From JAJYVT01 sp035534455 (GTDB lineage Bacteria > Actinomycetota > Acidimicrobiia > Acidimicrobiales > RAAP-2): DNA of 64,000 nt. A program made the translations under genes and the position numbers. The notes beneath the pieces are model-generated. The model saw only the letters and a program-made list of their open reading frames with translations. It searched no databases and was not told the origin of the DNA. Positions 33,786-41,346 of this stretch are shown piece after piece; position 1 is the stretch's first letter, and every line of letters starts with the position of its first letter. The stretch is from assembly GCA_035534455.1 (NCBI GenBank), contig DATLRV010000002.1, forward strand, positions 31,467 to 95,466. Reading direction: 5' to 3'.

Positions 33786-35201
33786 TCACGTCCCGTTCCG
33801 GATCTTCACGGTGAGCTCGGTGACCTGTTCGTAGAGCTGGCGCCGTTCTTTCATGTGCGTGGTGATCTTGTCGACGGCGTGGATGACGGTGGTGTGGTCC
33901 CGGCCGCCGAACACCCGCGCGATCGCCGGATAGCTGTAGTCGGTGAGGTTCCGAACCAGGTACATGGCGACCTGGCGCGCCGTGACGAGCGGCCGGGTGC
34001 GGCTTGGCCCGCACAGGGCGTCGATGGTGAAGCCGTAGCTGGCCGCGGTCGCGTCCAGGATCATCTGCGGGGTGATCCGGCGTGGCTCGACGCTCGAGAC
34101 GATGTCGGCGAGCACCCGCTCGGCGAGCTCGAGAGAGATCGGCTCCCTGCTCAGGCTCGCGAACGCGGACACCCGGATGAGCGCCCCCTCGAGTTCCCGG
34201 ATGTTGTTCTTTACGTGCGTCGCGATGAAATCGAGGACGTCGTCGGGGATGTCGTCGTGGTCGGCCTCGGCCTTCTTGCGGAGGATCGCGAGCCGGGTCT
34301 CGAGGTCCGGTGGGTCGACCTCGGTGATGAGCCCCGACAAGAACCTGCTGCGGAGCCTGTCCTCGAGGGTCTCGATGGACTTGGGCGGCCGGTCGGACGT
34401 GAGGACGATCTGCTTCCCCGCCCCGTGGAGGTCGTTGTACGTGTGGAAGAACTCCTCCTGGAGCCCTTCCTTGTTCTCCATGAACTGCACGTCGTCGATG
34501 AGCAGGACGTCGCACTCCCGGTAGCGGCGTTTGAACGCGATCGTCGTCGACATGCGGAGGGAGTCGACAAAGTCGTTCATGAAGGTCTCGGTCGTCACGT
34601 AGAGGACCGTGCGCGTCGAGAAGTTCTCCTGGAGGTAATTGCCGATGGCGTGGAGGAGGTGCGTCTTGCCGAGGCCCGAGTCCCCGTAGATGAACAGGGG
34701 GTTGTAGGACCGGCCGGGCGTCTCGGCGACGGCCTGCGCGGCGGCGTGGGCGAGGCGGTTCGACGAGGCCGCCACGAAGCTCTCGAAGGTGAACCGCGGG
34801 TCCAATGACACCGCCGCGCCCACGCGCGGCTGCTCACCGAGGAGCCGCACGCGGTCGTCGCGACCGGGGGCCCGCTCCCCGGCGCCGGTCGCCGTGCCCG
34901 CGAGGGGTGCGTCCGGCGCCGAACGGTCCGCGGCGCCGTTCGCGGCGCCGGACCGCTCCCCGACCTCGAGGCGGATGTCCACGTCGTGTCCGGCGGCCGA
35001 GGAGATGGTCTGGGCGATCAGGGGCAGGAACCGACCCTCGACGCGCTCGCGCACGACCGTGTTGGGCACGCCGAGGACCATCGTGCGACCGTCGTAGGAC
35101 ACCGGCTCGATGTTGGAAAGCCACATCTGCCACACCGTGTCCGAGACTTGGTCACGGAGCGGTGCGGCGCACCTGGTCCACAGGCCACTGGTCTCGTCCA
35201 C
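33786..35201 (-). CDS. dnaA: chromosomal replication initiator protein DnaA
   Basis: A 471-residue AAA+ initiator. Domain I begins at LWTRCAAPLRDQVSDTVWQMW; a variable linker follows; domain III has Walker A GDSGLGKTH, Walker B LLIDDVQF and the FMENKEGLQEEFFHTYN segment; and domain IV ends with the DNA-binding GGRDHTTVIHAVDKI. The frame is open to a TTG at 35264, but the GTG at 35201 is the only start with a good ribosome site (GGAGGAG, 5-base spacing), so I prefer it. DnaA-box-like sites lie just upstream, as expected for autoregulation. Confidence 0.95.
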   Translation of the reverse strand: MDETSGLWTRCAAPLRDQVSDTVWQMWLSNIEPVSYDGRTMVLGVPNTVVRERVEGRFLPLIAQTISSAAGHDVDIRLEVGERSGAANGAADRSAPDAPLAGTATGAGERAPGRDDRVRLLGEQPRVGAAVSLDPRFTFESFVAASSNRLAHAAAQAVAETPGRSYNPLFIYGDSGLGKTHLLHAIGNYLQENFSTRTVLYVTTETFMNDFVDSLRMSTTIAFKRRYRECDVLLIDDVQFMENKEGLQEEFFHTYNDLHGAGKQIVLTSDRPPKSIETLEDRLRSRFLSGLITEVDPPDLETRLAILRKKAEADHDDIPDDVLDFIATHVKNNIRELEGALIRVSAFASLSREPISLELAERVLADIVSSVEPRRITPQMILDATAASYGFTIDALCGPSRTRPLVTARQVAMYLVRNLTDYSYPAIARVFGGRDHTTVIHAVDKITTHMKERRQLYEQVTELTVKIRNGT

Positions 35202-35261
35202 CTGCTCCTCCGCGCACCCGAGGCGTTCGTCGTCCACAGCGTGGTCCACAGGTGTGGAACA
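35174..35261. promoter_or_regulatory. DnaA-box cluster at the 5' end of dnaA
   Basis: TGGTCCACA (35174-35182), TCGTCCACA (35230-35238) and TGGTCCACA (35242-35250) each match TTGTCCACA at eight or seven of nine bases, and TGTGGAACA (35253-35261) is a weaker inverted site. They overlap and precede the dnaA start, so they suit DnaA autoregulation or a second part of the origin. Confidence 0.5.
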
Positions 35262-35573
35262 CAACCGTCGGTGTGGTCGATCGAAGGTACACCGTCGCGG
35301 CGCCCCCGACTAGTGGCAACTCGCGCTCTCGGACACCGCGACCGCGCGGCCGGCAGGCCGGCTGCGACCCCGCGGCGCCGGGACCGCCGGATGGACGCCG
35401 GAGCCCCGGCCGGCCTTCGTCGGGGGGTGCCGGGGCCGACTAGTGTGGCCCGGTGCCGTCGCGTACGATCGCGCGACGACATCGCAGCCCGACCACGGGA
35501 GATGCGGTGATCCGTGCGCCGGTGCCGGCCTGGTCGGGCCGCACCACCGGGCAACGCGGAAAGGCGTACCGAC
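35202..35573. other. dnaA-rpmH divergent intergenic region
   Basis: A 372-bp gap between leftward dnaA and rightward rpmH. Its left third holds the DnaA-box cluster. A TACGAT hexamer at 35464-35469 is a plausible -10 for rpmH, with no good -35. The 35265-35460 stretch is GC-rich and shows nothing else I can assign. As the leading-strand divergence point it is the alternative place for oriC. Confidence 0.5.
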
Positions 35574-35708
35574 GTGAAGCGAACCTACCAACCCAACACG
35601 CGCAAGCGAGCCAAGCGGCACGGGTTCCGCCACCGCATGTCCACGCGTGCAGGCCGGGCGATCCTGAAGGCGAGACGGCTCAAGGGGCGTCATCGGCTGA
35701 CGGTGTGA
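35574..35708 (+). CDS. rpmH: 50S ribosomal protein L34
   Basis: A 44-residue basic ribosomal protein: KRTYQPNTRKRAKRHGFRHR, then MSTRAGRAILKARRLKGR to the end, a full L34. The GTG at 35574 is taken instead of the upstream in-frame ATG because L34 always begins M-K-R-T-Y/F-Q-P; AAAGG lies upstream. It heads the rightward run rpmH-rnpA-yidD-yidC-jag-rsmG. Confidence 0.96.
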   Translation: MKRTYQPNTRKRAKRHGFRHRMSTRAGRAILKARRLKGRHRLTV

Positions 35709-35736
35709 GCTGGGGCTCGTCCGCGTCCACGAGACG

Positions 35737-36099
35737 ATGGCACCGATAGTGGGAAGGATCCGTACGCGGGCGACGTTCCGCGCCCTGGCCAGGCCCGACG
35801 GCCGGGGGCGGCACGGACCGGTGAGCGTGGCGTTCAGCCGGGTGCCGGAATCGACCCGCCTCCCGTTGGTCGCCTACGCCATCGGACGCCGGCACGGCGA
35901 CGCGGTGGCGCGGAACCGCCTCCGCCGGCGCCTCCGCGAGGCCGTCCGAGCGGCCGGGCCCGCGCTGGAGCCCGGCGCCTACCTCGTCCGAGCGACGCCG
36001 GGCGACGCCGAGCTGGGCTTCGCCGCGTTGTGCAGGGCCGTCGGGGCGGCGGCGGCGGCCGCCGCCCGGCGCGCTCCCGGGTCCGAGGAGCGGAAATGA
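35737..36099 (+). CDS. rnpA: ribonuclease P protein component
   Basis: A 120-residue protein cofactor of RNase P, which matures the 5' ends of tRNAs. The RNA-binding RNR motif is seen in GDAVARNRLRRRLREAVR, and the start GRIRTRATFRAL is typical. The C-terminal ~15 residues are an Ala/Arg tail. ATG 35737 lies 28 bp after rpmH. Its stop overlaps the yidD start as ATGA. Confidence 0.94.
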   Translation: MAPIVGRIRTRATFRALARPDGRGRHGPVSVAFSRVPESTRLPLVAYAIGRRHGDAVARNRLRRRLREAVRAAGPALEPGAYLVRATPGDAELGFAALCRAVGAAAAAAARRAPGSEERK

Positions 36100-36428
36100 C
36101 GGTCGGTCATGTCGATGACCTGGGACGTCGGGCGTCAGCGCCGCCGACCGGGGGCCCCGGGGATCTCCCGGCGCGACGTCGGACCTCCGGGCAGCGTGCC
36201 GCCCTCGGGGTGCTGCGGGCCTACCAGGTCGCTCGCGCCGGGCGGGTGTCCCCCTGCCGGTTCTATCCGAGCTGCTCCGCGTACGCCGTCGAGGCCGTGG
36301 AGCGCCACGGTCCGCGACGGGGGCTCTGGCTCGCGGTCCGCCGGATCGGACGGTGCCGGCCCCTCGGCGGCCACGGGATCGACCTGGTGCCGGTGGAATG
36401 GGAGCGCCACCGGCGAGGGAGGGGATGA
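36096..36428 (+). CDS. yidD: membrane protein insertion efficiency factor YidD
   Basis: A 110-residue member of the YidD (DUF37) family, a small protein at the inner membrane that helps YidC-dependent insertion. The diagnostic segment is CRFYPSCSAYAVEAVERHG followed by WLAVRRIGRCRPLGGHGIDLVP. The first ~35 residues are unrelated to the family core. The ATG overlaps the rnpA stop and the TGA overlaps the yidC start (both ATGA), giving tight coupling. Confidence 0.93.
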   Translation: MTVGHVDDLGRRASAPPTGGPGDLPARRRTSGQRAALGVLRAYQVARAGRVSPCRFYPSCSAYAVEAVERHGPRRGLWLAVRRIGRCRPLGGHGIDLVPVEWERHRRGRG

Positions 36429-37582
36429 GCGTGCACCTGGCGGTCCTCGTGGGCGAGAACTCGCTGTTCAAGGCGGTCGGCGAGATCTTCCACCCGCTGT
36501 TCGTCGCGATCGCCGACGTGCTCGCGTGGATCTACGGCGTCGTGCCGACATACGCGGCGGCGATCGTCCTGCTCACGGTGCTGATCATGGCGCTGATGAC
36601 GCCGCTCACCATCAAGAGCACCCGCTCGATGCTCGCGATGCAGTCGCTCCAGCCCGAGCTTCAGAAGCTGCGGACGAAGTACAAGGGCGCCGAGAACCGG
36701 CAGCAGCTCAACGAAGAGATGATGAAGCTCTACCGCGAGCACAACGTGAGCCCGACCGGCGGCTGCCTGCCGATGTTCCTCCAGATGCCCGCGTTCATCG
36801 TCCTCTACGACGTCATCCGCGGGCTCGCCAACACGGTGAAGCACGGCACAAAGCTGGGGACAGGCCTAAAGATCTGCCACGCCGCGACGGTGTGCCCGAC
36901 ACCGCGCTACGTGCCGCACACATCGGCCATCTACCACAACCTGGTCAAGACCCCGGGGGTGATGCACTCGATCGGCCTCAACCTCGCCGCCAGGCCGCTC
37001 ACACACCGCGCGAACTGGTTCGACTACATCCCCTACTTCGCCCTCCTTGCAGTTGCAGTCGCACTGCAGTACTTCCAGATGGCGCAGATGACGCGCCGCA
37101 ACAAGAAGAACAACACCCAGCAGCAGATGCCGCAGCAGATGCAGACGATGCAGCGCTTCATGCCGCTGATCTTCGCCTACATCTACTTCCTCGTCCCCGC
37201 CGGCGTGGTCATCTACATGATCGTGTCGTCGGCCATCCGGGTCCTCACCCAGGACCTGATCTTTCGGCACGGCCTCGTCCAGGCCCCCGGCGAGCGACAG
37301 GTCGGCAAGGCCAGGCCGGCCCCGCCGGCGATCGACGCGCGGTCGTCGACAGGCCCCAAGTCCTCCGGGCCGGCGGCGCCCGCGGCCCCCGGCGAGCGCC
37401 GGCTGCTGCCCTTCGGCGGACGTCGGGACGGCGCGCCGGAGGAGCCGCCGGTGCAGAACGGGGGGAGCGGGGCGAACGGCCGCGCCCGGGCCGGTAAGCG
37501 CGGTAACACCGCGGGTGCTACCCCTCCTGCGCCCAAGCCCCATCCCCGGTCGAAGTCCAAACGCGAGCGGAAGGCGCGCTGA
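36425..37582 (+). CDS. yidC: membrane protein insertase YidC/Oxa1
   Basis: A 385-residue insertase that places and folds membrane proteins alone or with SecYEG. Five hydrophobic segments are visible, with the conserved TPLTIKSTRSMLAMQSLQPE after the first, and GGCLPMFLQMPAFIVLYDVI and FMPLIFAYIYFLVPAGVVIY later. No lipoprotein signal is seen, as usual in actinobacteria. The last ~110 residues are a basic, Pro/Ala/Gly-rich cytoplasmic tail ending in RSKSKRERKAR, which could contact the ribosome. Jag follows three bases later. Confidence 0.94.
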   Translation: MSVHLAVLVGENSLFKAVGEIFHPLFVAIADVLAWIYGVVPTYAAAIVLLTVLIMALMTPLTIKSTRSMLAMQSLQPELQKLRTKYKGAENRQQLNEEMMKLYREHNVSPTGGCLPMFLQMPAFIVLYDVIRGLANTVKHGTKLGTGLKICHAATVCPTPRYVPHTSAIYHNLVKTPGVMHSIGLNLAARPLTHRANWFDYIPYFALLAVAVALQYFQMAQMTRRNKKNNTQQQMPQQMQTMQRFMPLIFAYIYFLVPAGVVIYMIVSSAIRVLTQDLIFRHGLVQAPGERQVGKARPAPPAIDARSSTGPKSSGPAAPAAPGERRLLPFGGRRDGAPEEPPVQNGGSGANGRARAGKRGNTAGATPPAPKPHPRSKSKRERKAR

Positions 37583-37585
37583 GCG

Positions 37586-38629
37586 GTGGAGTGGGTCGAG
37601 AAGACCGGGAAGACGGTCGACGACGCCAAAGAGCGGGCTCTGGACCAGCTCGGCGTCGCCGAGAGCGATGCCGAGGTGGTGATCCTCGCCGAACCCAAGA
37701 CGGGCCTGTTCGGCCGTGTCCGGGGCGAGGCCCGGGTGCGGGCCCGGGTGCGCCCCGCCGAGCCCCGGCCCAAGCGGGTGCGCCGTCAACGAGACCGGGC
37801 GAGGAGCGGGACAGGGGGGGGCGGCGGGACGCGGAGCCGGCGGCGAGGCACCGGCGCGAACGGCGAGGACCGCGACCGGGGGCCGTCGGCGGAGATGGCC
37901 AAGCAGGGGGGGAACGGCCGCGCCGAGGGCAGCGGGTCGACCGGCGCGGGCAGCGGCTCGGGATCGAGCTCGGCGAGCAGCCGCCGCCGGCGTCGCCGGC
38001 GGGGCGGTTCGGGCACGCGGACGGCCGAGGCGGGTGCGCGCGACGCCTCGACGGCGGCGACCGGCGCATCGAGAGGGCCGTCCGGCGGCCCGACAGCCCG
38101 CGAGGGCGTGAAGGATCTCAACGGAGACGGTGCAGTGAAGGAGGAACACGCGGTGGCTGATGGGATCACGCTGCAGGAGCAGGCCGAGGTGGCACGGGAG
38201 TTCCTCGAAGGGCTGCTCGATCGGTACGGCCTCGAGGCCACGATCGACGTCCGCGAGCTGGACGAGGACACCGTGGAGCTCGCCGCGCACGGCGAGGGGC
38301 TCGGCGTGCTGGTCGGGCCGAAGGGAGCCACCGTCGCGGCGCTCCAGGATGTCACGCGGACCGTCGTCCAGAAGCACTTCCCGAGTCGGACGGATCGGAT
38401 CCTGGTGGACGTCGCCGGGTACCGCGAGCGCCGGATCGCCGCGCTGCAGCGTTTCACCGCGCAGGTGGCCGCCGAGGTTCTGGAGTCGGGCGCGGAGCGT
38501 GCGCTCGAACCTATGAGCGCCGCGGACCGCAAGGTGGTCCACGACGCCGCCGTCGCCATCGAGGGGGTCACCTCCAGCTCGCAGGGCGAGGAGCCCCACC
38601 GCTTCGTGGTGATCTCCCCCGCCCCCTGA
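37586..38629 (+). CDS. jag: KhpB/Jag RNA-binding protein
   Basis: A 347-residue protein with an N-terminal Jag_N domain (residues 1-50, EWVEKTGKTVDDAKERALD and KTGLFGRVRGEARV), a ~130-residue Arg/Gly/Ser-rich linker, a KH domain (LGVLVGPKGATVAALQDVTR) and a C-terminal R3H domain (RFTAQVAAEVLESGA, MSAADRKVVHDA). KhpB proteins bind RNA and affect cell elongation and division. The GTG at 37586 follows the yidC stop by three bases. The linker is unusually long and basic. Confidence 0.93.
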   Translation: MEWVEKTGKTVDDAKERALDQLGVAESDAEVVILAEPKTGLFGRVRGEARVRARVRPAEPRPKRVRRQRDRARSGTGGGGGTRSRRRGTGANGEDRDRGPSAEMAKQGGNGRAEGSGSTGAGSGSGSSSASSRRRRRRRGGSGTRTAEAGARDASTAATGASRGPSGGPTAREGVKDLNGDGAVKEEHAVADGITLQEQAEVAREFLEGLLDRYGLEATIDVRELDEDTVELAAHGEGLGVLVGPKGATVAALQDVTRTVVQKHFPSRTDRILVDVAGYRERRIAALQRFTAQVAAEVLESGAERALEPMSAADRKVVHDAAVAIEGVTSSSQGEEPHRFVVISPAP

Positions 38630-39255
38630 CGGCGACGCTCGCAGAGCTCCTCGCCGAGGCGAGGGCGCTCGGGTTCCTCGGTCCCGGCCCTCTCGAGACC
38701 CATCTCGCCCACGCCCGAGCGTTCGCCGACGCCGTCGAGGGCGCCCGAGACGCGGTTCCCCGGGCCGCCGTCGACCTCGGGTCGGGCGCCGGGATTCCAG
38801 GGCTCGTCCTGGCAGCTCACTGGCCGGCGGTGTCCTTCCTCCTCGTCGAGGCCAACGGGCGCCGTGCGGCCTTCCTCCTGCGTGCAGTGCGCGAGCTCGC
38901 GCTCGAGGGCCGTGTGACGGTGCTCGCCGAGCGCGCGGAGTCGCTCGGGCGGACACCGGAGAAGCGGGGGGGCTTTGACCTGGTGACCTCGAGGGGCTTT
39001 GGGCGTCCTGCCGTTGTGGCGGAGTGCGCTGCCCCGTTCCTCTCCCCCGGCGGCCGTCTCGTCGTCTCCGAGCCGCCGCCCGATGGATCTCCGGTCGAGG
39101 CTCGGTGGCCGCCGGAAGGGCTGGCGAGGGTCGGAATGGGGCCGGCGGAACCTGTGGGCGCCGCCTACCGGTTCGCCGTGGTCACCCAAGAGGCGCTCTG
39201 CCCGGTGCGGTTCCCGAGGCGCGTCGGCGTTCCGACGAAGCGTCCACTCTTCTGA
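38626..39255 (+). CDS. rsmG: 16S rRNA (guanine-527-N7)-methyltransferase with a non-standard start
   Basis: About 209 residues of RsmG/GidB. The SAM-binding motif is VDLGSGAGIPGLVLA, followed by FLLVEANGRRAAFL and VTSRGFGRPAVVAE. Homology begins at LAELLAEARALGFLGPGPLE, right after the jag stop, yet the frame holds no ATG, GTG or TTG between the jag end and an internal GTG at 38830, which is past the SAM motif. The only near-start codon is CTG 38626-38628, overlapping the jag stop as CTGA, so I take it as the start by translational coupling. Loss of one base in jag's end is the alternative. Confidence 0.85.
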   Translation: MTATLAELLAEARALGFLGPGPLETHLAHARAFADAVEGARDAVPRAAVDLGSGAGIPGLVLAAHWPAVSFLLVEANGRRAAFLLRAVRELALEGRVTVLAERAESLGRTPEKRGGFDLVTSRGFGRPAVVAECAAPFLSPGGRLVVSEPPPDGSPVEARWPPEGLARVGMGPAEPVGAAYRFAVVTQEALCPVRFPRRVGVPTKRPLF

Positions 39256-39343
39256 CCTCTGCACGGCGCGGGACGCGAAGCCGCCGGGGGACCCGGTCGC
39301 CCGACTCGCCGGCTCGAGGGGGCCAGCGGTGTCGGCGGGCCGG

Positions 39344-39838
39344 TCATTGCTCCCCGTGCGCAGGACTCGAGGCGTCGGGGTCGTCGGACCCCGGCATGTC
39401 CCGGAGCGCCGCGAAGATCGCCCGTGGGTCCCGTGGTGCTCCCGGTCCTTCAACCGGCGGTGGGGCGACGGCCGCGGTCGGCGCACCACGAGCCGGATGC
39501 GGCAGCTCGCCCAGCTGTCCGGCGTACCGGGCGCACATCGCGACCAGGCGGTCGTGCGCGTAACGGTCGAGGGCGGGGCTGAGCCGCCGCAGGAGGAGCG
39601 GCAGGAGTTCGTCGCGCAGGTAGGGACCCCGGGCCATCCACTGGTAGTAGCGCCGGCCCCCGTGCTCGTAAGGGCCGTAGAGGCGACCCCGCGGGAACGT
39701 GCGCTCGAGCCAGCGGAAGAGCGCCTCGTGGCGTTCGTGCATGCGGAGCGTGACCTGCGGCTGGCGCCCGTCGCCGCCGAAGCTGCCCTCCCCCACCAGG
39801 AGGCCGACGAGCAGTCCCTCTTCATAGTCCGACGCCAT
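39344..39838 (-). CDS. orphan single-motif LAGLIDADG protein
   Basis: A 164-residue leftward gene between rsmG and parA. Residues ~5-20 contain one LAGLIDADG-type helix, GLLVGLLVGEGSFGGDG, with the acidic residue present. RMHERHEALFRWLERTFPRG, YGPYEHGGRRYYQWMARG and LRDELLPLLLRRLSPALDR follow as expected of a half-size homing-endonuclease fold. The last ~45 residues are Pro/Ala-rich. One motif implies a homodimer. ATG 39838 has an AGGAGGAG site. No intron or intein surrounds it, so it may be a free-standing nuclease or a domesticated DNA-binding protein. Its upstream region holds the parS-like sites. Confidence 0.75.
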   Translation of the reverse strand: MASDYEEGLLVGLLVGEGSFGGDGRQPQVTLRMHERHEALFRWLERTFPRGRLYGPYEHGGRRYYQWMARGPYLRDELLPLLLRRLSPALDRYAHDRLVAMCARYAGQLGELPHPARGAPTAAVAPPPVEGPGAPRDPRAIFAALRDMPGSDDPDASSPAHGEQ

Positions 39839-39882
39839 GTGCGAGCTCCTCCTGGCCGTGCGGCTCCGGTGTTTCACCGTCA

Positions 39883-39898
39883 GGTTACATGTGAAACA
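39883..39898. promoter_or_regulatory. parS: parS-like site 1
   Basis: GGTTACATGTGAAACA matches 13 of 16 bases of the parS consensus TGTTTCACGTGAAACA. The right half GTGAAACA is perfect, and a perfect left half TGTTTCAC sits 13 bases further left (39870-39877). Confidence 0.5.
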
Positions 39899-39946
39899 TC
39901 TTTCGCGGGGAGGATCGGCTTTTCGACAGGGCTTGTTTCACCGTCA

Positions 39947-39962
39947 TGAATCACGTGGAACA
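39947..39962. promoter_or_regulatory. parS: parS-like site 2
   Basis: TGAATCACGTGGAACA matches 13 of 16 bases of the parS consensus with the central TCACGTG intact. A perfect TGTTTCAC half site lies at 39934-39941. Confidence 0.5.
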
Positions 39963-39997
39963 CTCCTCCAAGAGTGCGCAAAACCTTGAATCAGGGC

Positions 39998-40026
39998 TTG
40001 ACCTCTCGCGGCGCGCGAGCGAGGAT
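39998..40026 (+). promoter_or_regulatory. possible parA promoter
   Basis: TTGACC (39998-40003) and GAGGAT (40021-40026) are 17 bp apart and lie about 118 bp before the parA GTG. The -10 is imperfect but keeps the A and final T of TANNNT. Confidence 0.35.
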
Positions 40027-40143
40027 GGGTACGGTGGCTGTGAGGGGGCGCGGCGGAGGAACGGCTCGATCCCTGTCGCGGTACGTCAACCGCGCGTCCG
40101 ATCCGACGCGCGGGCATTCCTCGTTGGACTCGGGAGCTGCCCA

Positions 40144-41346
40144 GTGGTGAGGATGATCGGCCGGCGACGCCGCGACGGGGAAGGTCCGTCAGCACCACAG
40201 GATGAGGGAGCGCCGCCACTCGTGGCCGACCAAGCCGACGAGACGGAGCCCGTGGTCGAGGTCCAGCACTCCGTCGAGGTCGAGGCAGCCGGCGAGATCC
40301 AGCCAGCCGGCGAGATCCAGCCAGCAGTCGAAGACCCCGGGTTCACCCCCGGGGACGAGGGCAGTGCGGGCGAAGGTGAGCTTCCACCGACCGCCACTAA
40401 CGCGGGCAGCGGCACGGACGACGGCAACCCGGCGGTCCCCGGCGGATCCGACGTCCGTGCCGGCAATGTCGGACGACCGCCAAGGGTCGGACGGGGCGCG
40501 GCGGAGGCCGCGGGTGCGCCGGGTCTGCTCGACGGGTCGGACGGAAGGGGGGTGTCGGCGTTCCGTCCGCTTCCCAGGGTGATCGCCGTGGCAAACCAGA
40601 AGGGCGGGGTGGGGAAGACCACTACGACCGTCAACCTCGGGGCGGCCCTCGCCGATCTCGGCTACCGGATCCTCGTGGTCGATCTCGATCCCCAGGGCAA
40701 CGCGACGACGGGTCTGGGCATCGACGCCCGGAACTTCGAGCATTCGATGTACGACGTGATCATGCACGAGATGCCGCTCGAGGACTGCATCGAGCCGACC
40801 AGCGTCCGGAATCTGTTCGTGGCCCCTGCAACGATCGACCTCGCGGGCGTGGAGATCGAGCTCGTGCCCGCCTTCAGTCGCGAGCTCCGCCTCAGGCGCG
40901 CCGTCGTGACCGTGCTCGAGGACTTCGACTTCGTCCTCATCGACTGTCCTCCGTCGCTCGGGTTGATCACCGTGAACGGACTCGCCGCGGCGAGCGAGGT
41001 GCTGGTCCCGATCCAGTGCGAGTACTACGCGCTCGAGGGCCTCGGGCAGCTGCTCCGGAACGTCCACCTCGTGGCCTCCAACCTCAACGATCGCCTCGAG
41101 GTGAGCGCCATCGTGCTCACCATGTACGACGCCCGGACGCGACTGGCTGTCGACGTCGCGGCGGAGGTGCGCCAGCACTTCGGCGACAAGGTCTGCCGGA
41201 TGGTGATCCCCCGGACGATCCGGCTATCCGAGGCGCCGTCGTTCGGTCAGCCGATCACGGTGTTCGATCCGTCCTCTCGAGGCGCGGTGGCCTACAGGGA
41301 GCTTGCGAAGGAGGTGAGCAATGGCGCGACGAAGCGGGCTGGGTAA
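40144..41346 (+). CDS. parA: chromosome partitioning ATPase ParA
   Basis: A 400-residue Walker-type ATPase that moves the ParB-parS complex. The deviant Walker A is ANQKGGVGKTTTTVNLG, Walker A' is VLIDCPPSLGLITVN, and DLDPQGNATTGLG and VVIPRTIRLSEAPSFGQPI-type segments are conserved. The first ~140 residues are an acidic, Glu/Val/Pro-rich extension (an EIQPAGEIQPA repeat is visible) not found in short ParA proteins. GTG 40144 follows a GGGAG site with 7-base spacing. The gene overlaps parB by 26 bp. Confidence 0.93.
   Translation: MVRMIGRRRRDGEGPSAPQDEGAPPLVADQADETEPVVEVQHSVEVEAAGEIQPAGEIQPAVEDPGFTPGDEGSAGEGELPPTATNAGSGTDDGNPAVPGGSDVRAGNVGRPPRVGRGAAEAAGAPGLLDGSDGRGVSAFRPLPRVIAVANQKGGVGKTTTTVNLGAALADLGYRILVVDLDPQGNATTGLGIDARNFEHSMYDVIMHEMPLEDCIEPTSVRNLFVAPATIDLAGVEIELVPAFSRELRLRRAVVTVLEDFDFVLIDCPPSLGLITVNGLAAASEVLVPIQCEYYALEGLGQLLRNVHLVASNLNDRLEVSAIVLTMYDARTRLAVDVAAEVRQHFGDKVCRMVIPRTIRLSEAPSFGQPITVFDPSSRGAVAYRELAKEVSNGATKRAG

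Larger units (their letters stand above)
39839..40143. other. centromere-like intergenic region upstream of parA
   Basis: A 305-bp gap between the leftward LAGLIDADG gene and rightward parA, clearly less GC-rich than the rest. It holds two parS-like 16-mers and two copies of TGTTTCACCGTCA (39870-39882 and 39934-39946). The parA frame is open to 39946 but the first part has no family similarity. A TTGACC box lies at 39998-40003. Confidence 0.55.

Noticed and set aside
35202..35264. Longer DnaA N-terminus starting at TTG 35264 or GTG 35249/35237
   Set aside because: These starts lie inside DnaA-box sequence and have no ribosome site, whereas GTG 35201 has GGAGGAG at good spacing.
39946..40143. 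ParA start at ATG 39946
   Set aside because: The extra 66 codons cross a parS-like site and a possible promoter and have no ParA similarity. GTG 40144 has a ribosome site.
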